A stretch of DNA of 64,000 bases, taken from the NCBI GenBank assembly GCA_004794655.1, contig SMMW01000033.1:2639501-2703500 (forward strand). The letters are read 5' to 3'. A program made the position numbers and the translations under genes. The stretch comes from Marisa cornuarietis. Taxonomy: Eukaryota; Mollusca; Gastropoda; Architaenioglossa; Ampullariidae. The notes under the pieces were generated by a model, which was not told the origin of the DNA, made no database searches, and saw only the letters and a list, made by a program, of their open reading frames with translations. Below, one piece after another: positions 39,261 through 51,602 of the stretch (position 1 is its first letter; every line of letters begins with the position of its first letter).

Positions 39261-40648
39261 ATGGATCCATAGATCTTTTGGTTGTATTCTAAAAATGTAT
39301 TTGACCTTTTATATTCATTTTGCACTTTCTATGCTGTCTTCATGATAAATAAAAAAACATCTTCATTTAGTTTTAGTACATGAAAGCTATGATTCTAACC
39401 ACCCCTATCCCTCTCCAGCAGCATATAACCAATGGAGGGGAAAATCTCTGAAGCAAAACAAAATGATGTGATGACTGAATATACATGAGCAGCTCTGTCT
39501 AGATATTAACATCTATAAAAATGCTAACTTTTAATACATTTTCCGGAAAGGGTGTATTGTAACTGGCCATTTGTGTTCATATTATGAAGGAGAAAATACA
39601 AAATTTTTGTTTGAGTACTTTAGACTTTCTGTTTCTTTAATATCATGATGGCATCTTGGCCTGAAAAGCATCATAAATAAACCAGCCACACTAGTCTAGA
39701 CTAGAATTATACATCAAGTCAAGCCAGAATACTAAAAGGGAAATGTTAATATAGGTAGGAACATAAAGGAATCAGAAATTACTTTTTACAGGTTTGGGCT
39801 CTTAACAAATTATCGTGTATGAAGGTGTTTATGCATGTAAAGCTTTTAGTATGGATGCATACATGTGCCCTTGTATATGCACAAAATAACATCTATTGTC
39901 CACAAACCTTAATGTTAATTTAATAAAAACATATCACAGCAAACTTTGTTGGACCTTTCTTTGGTTTGTTTTTGGAGGAGAAATGCTTTGTTAAATGCTT
40001 GGTAAATAATAGTAAGGTTAACTTTCAGATTTTGTGTCAGCAGGTGCTTACTATATGTACGTTAAGGAATCTCAGTGACAACTATGCTTGCTATGCATTT
40101 CCTTAACACTGTGATGACAGCAAACATATCACATAAAAAGTTCTGAAACATCAATAGCCTTTTAGCCACAGGCAATTTATGTGGGGTTGCATGGAGATCA
40201 ACTTACCATTAATAGCCTCCAATTTTTCTTTCTTCCTTAGTGTGGTGTGTCCCTACCAGCCTCATACTTTTTTTAATTTTTTTTTTTATATTGGTGGGGG
40301 GAAGAAGAATGGGACATTCTATGAAATAAGGGACACTGTCATCAAAGTGCAAAACTATACATAAATCAAACCCCAACAAGAACCTCTTTGTAGTCCATTT
40401 GGTTGAAATTTTAACCATAAAAAACTGTCAGCACATTAACCTCACCAAGTTTTTTAATATTTTGTTGTGGCTGCTATTCAAGTTATTCTTTAAAGGCAAA
40501 TACTTTCCATTGCTGAGAGGAAAGGGGAGAGCTTTTCTCTCCCATCTTGATGTTTTCCATTTGTGGGCAAAAGCTACGTGCTATCCACAAAGGGAATCAA
40601 CTTTAAATGTAAAATCCCAAATACTGACCCAACAATGTAACAGCCTCT
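39261..40648. other. Intergenic, nothing recognised
   Basis: AT-rich sequence with no credible exon or bounded repeat. A short T run lies near 40,280. Confidence 0.5.
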
Positions 40649-40914
40649 GGGGCCAGTTGCACAACACATTTCTAATTTTAAACACTTTTAGGCCTTAACG
40701 CTATTTAGATAATTAGTTTAAAGTAAACACCACAATTTTAGAATTTTTAAAACTAAAACTGCTTTATGTATGATAAAGTTGTTTAAGTCTGACTTTCCGT
40801 CCTGTCAGTACAATTTTTTGTATGTTTTTCTGCAAAGAATCAAAATGGCTTAGAAGAGATTTTGCCTCTTTAGAACAGTTTTAAGGTTTAGAAACGTGTT
40901 GTGCAACTGGCTGC
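40649..40914 (+). mobile_element. 266-bp inverted-repeat MITE, copy B
   Basis: Same family and length as the elements at 1,435 and 57,348, and same orientation as the latter. The left end GGGGCCAGTTGCAC is intact; the right end has drifted to GTGCAACTGGCTGC. A T lies on each side and no longer duplication is visible. Intergenic between ASB8 and ZC3H15. Confidence 0.85.
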
Positions 40915-41149
40915 TGAAATCTTCCACCTAACATTACCTTCATAGTAATCTATAATCATGCAACATAATGCACTTCAAACCATACTTTTTCAATGGAAAA
41001 ATAACCCACTATAACTCGCACGAATGGAAAGAAAACCACACAAAGACTATTTTGTTTTTAACTCTTCTTTCTAGTAGCAGTTTCATTTGTCAGCAAAAGA
41101 CAACAACAAAAGAAAAGCTATATTACTGTAGAAGGTAAAGGTTTCCACC

Positions 41150-41385
41150 TAATTCCTCAGTTGTTCATAGTGAGGCGTTAAAGACCACACTTTTCTCGAG
41201 GCCAGCGTTTTGTAAACGTAGTGCCACTTCCTCTTCCTCACCTTCCCCAACCCTCTATGAAGTCAGGGATCCATTCCTGATAGCTTGATTGACTGGGAAA
41301 CGTTCACTGTGCCACAGGTATCAAACTGGCACACCTCTGGGTTCGGACACCAGCGCTTTAAACCACTTGGTTATCTGCTTCCCCA
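41150..41385 (-). mobile_element. tRNA-derived SINE
   Basis: On the minus strand a tRNA-like head carries an A box (GTGGTTTAAAGCGCTGG) and, about 40 bases on, a degraded B box (AGTTTGATACC). A tRNA-unrelated body with CTCGAGAAAAGTGTGG and TAACGCCTCACTA follows. This is the usual layout of a tRNA SINE, not a functional tRNA gene, because the acceptor stem does not pair and a long body follows. Limits are approximate. Confidence 0.7.
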
Positions 41386-41394
41386 GTATTACTC

Positions 41395-41580
41395 TGGATG
41401 GTCCAGTGGTGCAACGGTTAGCACCTGTCTCCAGTATTAGAGAGGGTTGGGCGCCCTGGGTTCAGCTCTCATCTTGGACACGCTGTTCTCTCGCTGCATG
41501 TGGCATCTGTTTACGGGGCATGGCTGCCTTGCCATGATATAACCTTATATAGTTGCTGGCTCGGCGTAAAAAAATCAATA
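41395..41580 (+). mobile_element. tRNA-derived SINE, second type
   Basis: The plus strand shows an A box (AGTGGTGCAACGGTTAGC) and a B box (GGGTTCAGCTCTC) 50-60 bases later, then a body ending GTTGCTGGCTCGGCGTAAAA. It lies head to head with the SINE at 41,150-41,385. The paired acceptor stem of a working tRNA gene is absent. Confidence 0.7.
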
Positions 41581-42382
41581 TCCCCTGAAAAAAATATTAC
41601 TGTACAGACTATTCACCCATGCCACACATCATTTACCATCACATCCATGCTAAAATAGTTTGTTCCAGCCTGTGTCAAAATCAAAAGGATATGAACCAGC
41701 CTAGAAATGCAACCGTGAAAATTACCTCTTCCATTTTCTTATGTCTGATACCACAATGGCTCTGCCTCAGCCAAAGCTTAGCCTGAGAAAATGATCTAAT
41801 GACCACATATCCCTGGCAACAGTTCTAGAAGATGAAAGCCAAATACTGAGGTGATTTTATAAATGTCTAGCCAAGGTTTTATTCAACAACTATAAGATCA
41901 TTTACTGAATGATCTTCCAAGATTCATTTACTTGTTTGCAGTTCATAAAATGGAAGAATGGATGGATGCCTTCATCATTTTTCCTACAATTTGTGACACA
42001 GCTACAGCTGTTAAAAAAAAGTTGTACTTTAAATGAAATGTAAACTATTAAATTAATGCAACGCTTTAACCTGCACATGTACTTCTATAAAAGGGAAAAA
42101 GCAATTTTAAAGGCAGCAGAATTTTACAATCCTTAAAACATTCCACCTTTTCATAAGCAACTTTAATTGCAGAAATGTTCACAGCTTTTCTTTAAGTGAC
42201 AGTGTCTTTTAAATGATGGTGGATAAGAAATATTGGCTTCCCAATTAAAATAACACCGCAGGGCTTGATATTTCAAATCATTCATAACATCACACCAGAA
42301 GGTCAGGTCCTAAGTTTGCCAAGGAACATCAACTTTGCACTGACAGCCTGCAGGAGTCAAGAGGTCCAAACCATAACTGAAA

Positions 42383-45300
42383 TCAATCATCCATTTCCAA
42401 TGTCTCTAAATCTTCTTCTACTTGGTCAATGTCATCGCCATCAAACAAGTCTTCATCAATTGGTATATCAGTTTCTAGGTCTCCATTTACTGTTGCCGAC
42501 ACAGCCATGGCAATTTCTGCATCTGTTTCTATTTGCGCTTGTACTGCTGGGTTGATAGGTGGCGACAAGATCGCTGCTGCCTCATCAAGTTTATCCACTT
42601 CTGCAATATCATATGCCATTAGACATTAATCCATTCTAATTTTACACAATTATTCATTCTCAAAAGAATGTTATTGTTAAGTGGATGCATGCACATTTTT
42701 TTTTCTTGTTTTCTCACCATCTCCAGCCTCCTTCCCCAACCCAAATCCTTGATTTTGTAATTGGCAAGTTGTGATATTGTATGTTATTCATGTTAAAGTG
42801 CATGGAGCTCACTGCCAGGCGCAGAAATGAGCTATGAAAATTATTTTGTTATTGTCATCAGCATCTTCATAAGAAAATAAACATGACAATAAGAAGAAAC
42901 AGACCTGTGCTACCAGAGCCTTCTGCAGCAGTTACCCATCGGTTTAATGGTGCTTGTGTTCCTGTGCTGTCCACCTGTGATATCTGCTCCATCAGTGCCT
43001 CTAGTGAGATTTCTATTACAGGTCCCGACTCCTCCTCCTAATTTCATAAAGAGTAAGCATAAATGATCTCTGACCTTCCACATCCACACATGCACATCCA
43101 CATGTATACGGGGGCACACACACACAGTCATAAACAGTTAAGAGTAATAAGAAAACTGAAATAATTTCTGTTACCTCTTCTCTGTCTTGCATCACAACAC
43201 CCACTTCTGCATCATCCTGATCATCATCGGCGATAAGATCAGGATTAAACTCAAACATCTGGCGACCACTAATCTGCAAACAGGAAAAAAAATACCCAAC
43301 CCAACACTGAGCTTTATCAGCAATTAAGAAATACTCTTAAAAGTTATTGCAATTTATTGTTTTCACTTTCATCAGGGTATAGATGCAGCTGTGTGCACAT
43401 AATTAACCATTTCCTCAGCAGCACAGTATATTGCCATGTCTGGATGATGGAAGTGTACACCCCTGAAATTATATATTCTTACTCCGATAAGCCTGCCAGC
43501 TTTATAGTCTGCCTTTTTCTTCTCTTGCTCTGCCTGTAAGGCTGCTATCTTCTCTTTTTTCTGAAATAAAAATAAAATAAAATAAAAAAGGCTTGAAAAT
43601 TTTTAAATTGTGTTTTATGCCATAGCAGCAACTAATGCTATATCACAGCAAGAAAAGATTTTTTAATAAATCAATAAAAACAAAACCATGAACCATAAGC
43701 AACCAGTTCAATCAGCTCAAGCCAATATCCAACAAACGCACCATGATGATATGCCTTTTTCTGGAAATAATTGTAAAAAGAAAACCTCTTTACAACTCAC
43801 CTTCTTTTCTTTCCATGCTAAAAAGGTCTCCAAAGTTACTTTTGTGACATTAAAGCCAAGAGCAGCACGCTAAAAAGGAGTAACATTCCAAATTAATATT
43901 TGTCACTACTAATGAGCAATGATAGTTGAACATTTATACATTTTTATCCTACAACATAATATGTTTTTCCAAATTACTATAATGTTAAAAGAGATATTTA
44001 TGTATCTTACTACAACAGTCTCTTACTTAGCAAATAATGTAGCCATACATATATGTCTAGCTTTGAATTTATCTTAACTGGAATGCATGGCAAAGTATTT
44101 TCATTATACAACATTTGTGCATTTTCCATTCTTGTTTCACACTGGATAGGAAGTTAATGGTAGATGGTAAATTATGGTCTCAACTAGAGCTTTCTATATG
44201 CATTGCTTATGGTCTACAAATTCGGTATTGAGAACGTACCTCCTTCTCAATCAGTTCCTCCAAGGAAATTTCATCTTCCTTTTCTTCTTTCTTCGAGTCT
44301 TTCTTCAAAACAAAACCTGTAAAGAAAAACCCAACTCCATCTCACAATTTCAGCAACAAACATTTTCAAATCTTGTGAACTGACTGGTTTGCATACTATC
44401 CTAAGCAAAGGAAGTTTGTAATTCACTAAAAATGGTAAAATAAACCATTCATAAGCCAAAGTTATTACAGACAGTTATAATTGGTAAATTTTACTGCTGA
44501 CTGGTCATGTTTACAACACTTATCACTTACTTCAAATGGGTGCATAGTATTATTATAAAATGACCACAAATGACAATGACAAAAGCCAAGAATAATTTAA
44601 AGTTTATAATGTGCAATTTCATTTCTTTTAAAGATGCCTGTTATTTTATGCTTTCCAAAGTTTACACTTTATCAAGTGACTTTTTAAGAAGCAAATGTTT
44701 ACAAATGGCACTGTATACCTGGAGGCAAAGCATGACGATATATGCATTTGTCTCCATTCGGACAACTCCAGAACCATCCATACTTGCTGTTTTCCACTGC
44801 TTCCAGAAAATGCTTGCAGATCTAAATTTGCAAAATGCATAAAAAAGCATTTTTACATAAAATACTGTTTTATAAATCACCTCTAACAATTTTCTTTTAA
44901 ATTTGGACATTAAATAGAAAACAGAACCACAAGCAACCTAGGAATAATTAAAACAGTTTGTCATTGTAATGTAAATATCCAGAGACTGTAACTTTTATCA
45001 CCTTAAATTGGGACAGCAACAGAAACAGTAATTCTCTCTAGAAGAAAGAAGTTCAATCTTTTACAGTACTTTATTTAACATCCTACAAATATACTTTGCA
45101 GCTTGTGATACAATTTTTAAAAAGAGTAAAATGATAATTGTTTTCTAAAATAGATTTACACAGAATTTTAGTTTTGACATTGAAAAGAGACAATAGCAAA
45201 AAAACACACTACTAGACCCCTCTACATTTAGCTCTCATAATACATCCTGCACCACATCCCTAACACTCAGAAATACAGCAACATAAAGGCAGCACATTCA

Positions 45301-46765
45301 AAAAAAAAAACCCTCTGGCTGCTAAAAACAGATTATGTACATACAATATGATGTTCAAAATCAAGTGCTTAGAATATAAACTATTTCAAAGGGATGAAAG
45401 CTTATTCAAATCAATTTGCATATTAATATTATTTAAAGCATGAAAATTATAAATAAAAAATATTTTTGGGAATTAGTTCTTAACTTACAATAGCTGTTTT
45501 TGGTTTTGTCTGCTCAGACTCTCCATGTTTTTTGTTGATGACATCATTTAATTTTTCTTCATCCCAGTTTTCCATCAAATCTGAAAATTATTAAATTCTT
45601 ATATTAAAGTCTATTGCAATATGTACAGAAATTAGATAAAGAGGCAGAAAACATTAATTTTTGTAACTTTCAAGAAAAAAAATATAAGCAGTGTGAACAA
45701 AAAACACGGAAAAGGGCCTACTTCACTTTTGTTTGCCACAATTTAAGTGAGTTACCTTCTTCTCTGGCATCATCATAAACACTTCTCTTTTCCGATTTCC
45801 TCTCTATTGCAAGGTCATGAGAAAACTTGCACTTGTCACCTTTGCTGCATTGTCCTTGTTTGAAAAAGGCACACAGCACAGACTTGGGATCTGCACCTGT
45901 TGTACAAATTAAAGTATATATCAATACACAGGATAGTTGTCGTGTGCATCAAAGGATATTTCAAGCAGCTAATCATTTGTCAGTCTTTAACAGGCTAGAT
46001 GTAACAACTAGTTCTGAGCCCCACCTTTGGATACACTCTGGACTGGTTTGAATAGAACATTCAGCTCTTCCTGCTGTTTCTTTTTGTCCTCTTTTTTCTT
46101 ATCCTTATCTGATCTCTCCAACTGCTCCAACTAGAAATCAACAACAACACATACTAATAACAAACTGTCAACATAAGGTCAGACTTTGAATCAATCCATG
46201 ACAACAATGCTCCAGCCAATTCCTAGATTTTTATAAACTCTTTTTTTTAAAAAAAAACACAATTATAATAATTATTTTTATATTAAAAATATTTGATATT
46301 TTTGAACAGTATAGATAACTTACAAGATATCTATTTTAAGGTGAAGTGTTAATACTGATTGGGAAAAAAAGATGTACACAAAAGCAAACATAAAAAACAC
46401 AAAGCAATGTACATACCCGAGATGCCTTCTGGTTGCCCTGCTTCACTTGCTGTGTGACATTTTTAATGAACTTTTGTTGTTTACCGCCTTTTTTATTTTT
46501 GAGTCCAAATGTTTTGTCCTATGATAAACAGAAATGGCACATACTTTTGAAGAAAGGCAAAATAATATAAAACAATCTTGGGAAACCTCATCATGCACTA
46601 ATATAGGTTGTTATGCACCATGACAAACACTTTGAAACTGAAAAAAGGACTAACCCAAGCTGAATCCTAACCCTATTCTTAAACCTAGCTCAAATGTTAG
46701 CATCTTTTTTTCTGGTTTGTAAAAAGTGTAATGGCATTGCAAACCTCCTGAAGTAAAGTTGTGCC

Positions 46766-46816
<51 letters not shown>

Positions 46817-47420
46817 GTTCAAAACAATTTGTATTCTTGACAATTTTTCTTTGTAAAACACTTCACATAAAGTTAAATGAAATAGCTGCAAAAGGAAATG
46901 AGCTTACAGAAAATGTGAAATTAACTCCAAACTAGGTAGGGTTAAATTTTGACAGTGCCTGGTCTGAAGGTATGGAAGATTTAAGCAAAATAAAGGTTTA
47001 CAAAAATGTGGATCCCTCTGTGTGCATTTATATGTATATTTATCACTCATATATTACATTATTACCTAATATGTCCTATTGATCCAAAGGTAAACTCCCA
47101 TATGATCACCAACAAGGGATTATGTTATCGGCACAGAACCGTTTAATTAAAGACATTTATAAATCTATGTTTACAAAATCGTTGCACTGGCACACAGTTT
47201 TACCAACTTAAAAGGCCTATTAAACAAAGTATATTATAGGTTTACAACGTGGAGTACAAGGTGTACTGTAGTAAATACATAAATGCATTTATTAATATTA
47301 CATCAGTAGAACGATATTACCAATATGTGTACCTGTGACACGTATTACCTCGATAATCTTTTCTTTTTGTTTTTCGACAGTTTTCTTGCCTGGCTCACTT
47401 TTCTTTCCCTTGGGGGGCAT
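42383..47420 (-). CDS. ZC3H15: Zinc finger CCCH domain-containing protein 15 (DRG family-regulatory protein 1)
   Basis: Exons in transcript order: 47349-47420, 46417-46518, 46025-46130, 45756-45896, 45489-45580, 44719-44821, 44240-44316, 43801-43869, 43483-43560, 43175-43273, 42905-43037, 42383-42600. All junctions keep frame; 1,290 nt give 429 residues (human 426). The start [13 protein letters not shown] and the segment [20 protein letters not shown] are family hallmarks. Zinc finger 1 is Cys102-x7-Cys110-x5-Cys116-x3-His120. Zinc finger 2 uses Cys173, Cys191, Cys197 and His201 ([12 protein letters not shown]). The DFRP segment follows ([13 protein letters not shown] to [11 protein letters not shown], about 215-300), then an acidic tail ending LETLEMDD. 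The family binds and stabilises the GTPase DRG1 and associates with translating ribosomes. A minus-strand AATAAA near 41,880 could end the transcript. Confidence 0.97.
46766..46815. repeat. (AAT)n microsatellite
   Basis: About 16 uninterrupted AAT units in a ZC3H15 intron. The minus-strand polyisoleucine frame through it is an artefact. Confidence 0.95.
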
Positions 47421-49257
47421 CTTCTCTAAGTCTTTTACACAGTAAATGCCATTCAGTGTTTATGTTAAAAAAAAGTTGCACCAACACCTGAGCCATGCAG
47501 AGTACCAGCGGAAGTTGCCCTGACGTAGAGCTAGGTTTTCTAGCTCCGTATTACACTCTTATTTCAATTCACGGACTTCTATGTAAGTCTGTGTATCAAT
47601 TTCCTTTTTTTTTTATTTGAACTGTTTAGGATATTGTGATAGAATCTGCCAAACGGAAAAATTCCCCAGCCTAAGAAAAATGTTGTGTAAGGACGCTGCG
47701 GTAGTGGTTGTATTGATATAGACCTCACCAACCACGTTTCGAAAAAGACAGAAGACCCATCTGTTTATTTAAGACGGACTTAAACCTAAACAACCAAGCA
47801 ACACTTCTGTCTTTATTTTTACTTTCCTGGTGTTTATCTATTTATTTACTTAATTTTTTTTCTTATTTTTATTTATTTTGTTTTTGCTGCACAATGAGCA
47901 TTCTTCCGAATGGATACCTGCGCATTACAAATGGACATCATCATCATCATCAGCCATCTTTCGACGTGATCTACTCGCATGAGTTTAGGAGGGGAATCAA
48001 ACCTGTCGTAGCAAAGACGACTTCATCTCTGGTCGAAGTACCAATTAATACAGCTGCTTGATGATAATAATGCGTAAGCTTTCGAACCAAAGCTATTTGC
48101 AAAATCCAGAAATGACATTTTGACCACAAAAAAAAAATAAATAAATAAAAAGAGCCCATTAAACATCCCGAGTGCAAACTGACATAAGTCTAATATGCCG
48201 ACACATTGCACTGACACACAAATGACACATGCATATCAACAGAGAAACAAGCATATTATACAGAAGTCAAAACCGCTTTCACATACATGATTATATGATT
48301 TATGAACCTTTTGTGTAAACGTTATTTAGCTGCCTGTTTATTTCTTGACAGAACTATTTCACGCTTGTTTTTGGAAAAAGTGGAACTTTTAAACCTGGAA
48401 ACCCTACAAGAAGTCTTTACTGTAGTATGGAATGCATGCGGACACACAGACGCACTGCACAGAGTTTGGACGGTGACATCAGGGCCGGCCTTAGGTAATT
48501 AATTGGAGGCCCTATAGGCAAAGTGCATTTGGTAGCCCCAAGTGAAATAGAGAAATAAAAAATAAACACGGAACACGGAAAAATATAAAATTACCCAGTT
48601 TAGTAGACATAGAGTCATACAGCTCTGCAATGTTTGAGATGTAATCCAAGTTTCGCAATTTTTTCTCTAAAAAAATTGTTTTGAGTCCTGTGCGAGGCCC
48701 CCACCAATCGGAGGCCCTAGGCGGCTGCCTAGTTTGCCTATACTTAAAGCCGGCCCACTGGTGACATAAATGACGTCATCCACGTACGACGTATTTGTTT
48801 GCTGTCATTGTTTGACGTATACTCTGAGATGTTTGTGAACTTCACTGTCAGTCCATTTCAGAAATCGGCTACATTTCCGACCTGAGACCTGGCGTACAGA
48901 ACGAGTGAGTGCGAATTCTTGGTGTTCGTGTGTGTAATCTTTTAAATATTGTTTGAAGCAAACCCTATTTAATTGTTAGTATGCACATGTGTATGGTTTT
49001 CTTTTAAATTGAATAAACAAGGTGAGCATGAACATGTCTTGATTTTTTTTAAAATCAATGTTTAAATAATAATCCACAGTGCATATTTGGGGGGGGGGTG
49101 TCCTGAAAAAGAAATGGGCATGCACGCGCTCACACACACACACACAAGGACAGAGTCCCCTCCCATGTACAGTATCATCAAGTTGCACATCGATGTTTAC
49201 ATTTAACGATGGTAGCTCATACGAGACGTTGTTTACGCCCTTCTTTAGTCTGCACCA
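47421..49257. promoter_or_regulatory. Divergent intergenic region ZC3H15 / WD40 gene
   Basis: The region lies between the ZC3H15 start and the first recognised exon of the plus-strand WD40 gene. It contains a hAT-type MITE (48,480-48,759). A possible non-coding 5' exon of the WD40 gene could end at the donor GAACGA|gtgagt near 48,902. No core promoter motif is clear. Confidence 0.4.
48480..48759. mobile_element. hAT-type MITE, 280 bp, 8-bp target duplication
   Basis: An exact 8-bp duplication GGTGACAT (48472-48479 and 48760-48767) flanks it. The ends are CAGGGCCGGCCTTA and the inverse TAAAGCCGGCCCACT, characteristic of hAT elements. There is an internal inverted GGAGGCCCTA motif and no coding capacity. 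It lies 0.5-0.8 kb upstream of the WD40 gene's first recognised exon. Confidence 0.92.
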
Positions 49258-51529
49258 ATGTGTGCGTTTTTAATTAATTTTTTTCCTCCGATTGATTATT
49301 CAGAATTTCCGTCATATGCCAAAGGCGTATTTTTTTGTGCGATATTAACTGGCCGCCACCCCGGCTACAGTCGGCTTCATCGACCGACAGACATATCAGT
49401 CGAGACGGGGGCGGTCGAGAAGAGGTCCATTTCTGCCAGGAAACATGGCAAGAATAAGCGCACATACAATAAGCTACTGCTGGCCAGTGACCGCTGGGAC
49501 ATCGTTCGCAGCTGGGAAAAAATCCGAGAAAAGCTCAAGCAAGTGAACCATTTTCTCATCGACGAAGAGTTCTCTATATATTTGGAGGATACCCTGCAGG
49601 TGGGTGCCTGGAATCCGTTTAGATGACGCGTACTGTTGTACGAGAACTGCAACAAGGCTATGTTCGATCACGTGTGTACTTGTTGGTCGTCTTGATATAT
49701 AGGTTTAATTCCTGGCACGACGTAAAACTCAAACAAACAACCAGCCTTGGGGTTGTTGGGGTGGGAGAGGGAAAATGGGATGCCCCCGTGTTTGGGAGAC
49801 AACTTTTGTTTGAGAAGGCTTGGGACGCCATGACGCTTTTCCACAAAACAGAAAAAATTATAGGATTAGATTCAAAGCTCTTACGCTAACTCTGACCTTA
49901 ACCCTAACTTCTTACCATCACCAGCCCCACAAATCCTTTATGTGGGTTTGAGTTGTATATTATGGCATCCAAAACCTTTGTCGTCGTGAGCCCTGCCAAA
50001 GGAAAATTGTTCCAGTGTCTGTACGTGAGCAAGAGAGAGAGAAAGTGAACACAACTGTGACCTTGCTGATGTCTTTCCATGCCTGCTGCAGCTGACACGA
50101 ACCCTAAAACCGCAATCTCACGCGAAGGATGTGGCGCATGTCCAGTGCTCAGGCGTTGACGTCATCCTCTGTACCGGTTTCTCTACGACAGTCACACGCT
50201 GGAACTTGAAGGGGAACGGCCGAGAATGCAAGACTGATTTGTGAGTCTGCACTCTTATGCCCCAGAGGGGTTTCATTTTGTGTATCGTTGGCTTGCCGAG
50301 ACCAAGGAGTATGTTGTAGTCGAGACAGCACCAGATGCCATTTTGGCAGTAAGGCAGACTTGAGTAGCAAACTTTCCGCCATCGTAATATTACCTTGGCT
50401 TCTAATGACTTAAAACACAACGATTTTTGGCATACGCAAATCCACAAAAAAATTCGATAGTTTTTTTTTATCATATATTCTGGCTAGAGGGACTACCGAA
50501 AGGGCCCCATGCAGATGACAGCAGACCTTTTCAAACTCTTTCCTGTTGAAAGTGAAACCTCTCTGTGGTGTCGATCACGTGGATCAGCGAACATTCGTGC
50601 TACATACCCTTGAATCATTGAGTCAGCTACTATGTAATATGTATAAGCCGTTTAATTAATTCTCTATACACGTCAGCGTTCGAGTAATTAGCCGTATAAA
50701 TGTCTTAAGCTTTGCAGTCTGTATTCACCAAATTTTCTCTCTTCCTTTTTCACTTCTTTTGCTGCTGATGTCAGCAGACAGCATTTTTTGTGAAACGTGT
50801 TAATAAATTGCATATATCCCAATGTTTACCTGGACATGATGATATGATGATACCTATGAAAGATGAATCGTATCAAACGTATGCATTATTCACAACCTGC
50901 AATTAATGGCATGTGTTAAGTGGAGAGAGAGGGGTGCAAAGAGGTGGGAATAACAGTTATACTGCATTAATTTTGTCAACTCTCTTTTCGAGTAACTGCT
51001 TTGAACCTCGATCTCATTTCAGACTTAAATTTCCTTATATTATATCCAGCTTCCTCTACATTGTAGAAATCAGGGTGAGAGCTCTTTGTTTTTCAAAATA
51101 TGTATGCGTGGGTTTATACGTTGATGATACGTGTGAATGCTTGTGTAAGCGTGGGCGCGCATACCTGCTTGCCTGCTTGACTGTTGTGTAAAACTGTATT
51201 AAGTGGATGTAGGCGCAGTGGATGCAAGTGATTGACTGTATCTAGTGCACAGTATGTGGAGGGTGGATCCAAATCTTCCTGATAAGTTTTGTTTTCTGAT
51301 GGGTGGGCACAAGAAGTTTTCCAGCCACAGGTCTGTCCAGACTGATGACCTGCCCGGCTGCGGCGCCTCTCCACGTGATAACAGTGCTTATGGACATTGT
51401 CTGCCCATGTGTGTTATCTGGAGATGCTTCGCAAAAGCCGAATTTTGCGGGGCTACCTCAATTACTCCACCCAGTCACGCAGTGTGCTTCTTTGCTTTGT
51501 TCGATGCATACGTACAGCGCAAGCATTAG

Positions 51530-51602
<73 letters not shown>

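Noticed and set aside
41395..41475. Possible tRNA gene
   Set aside because: A and B boxes are present but no acceptor-stem pairing, and a SINE body follows.
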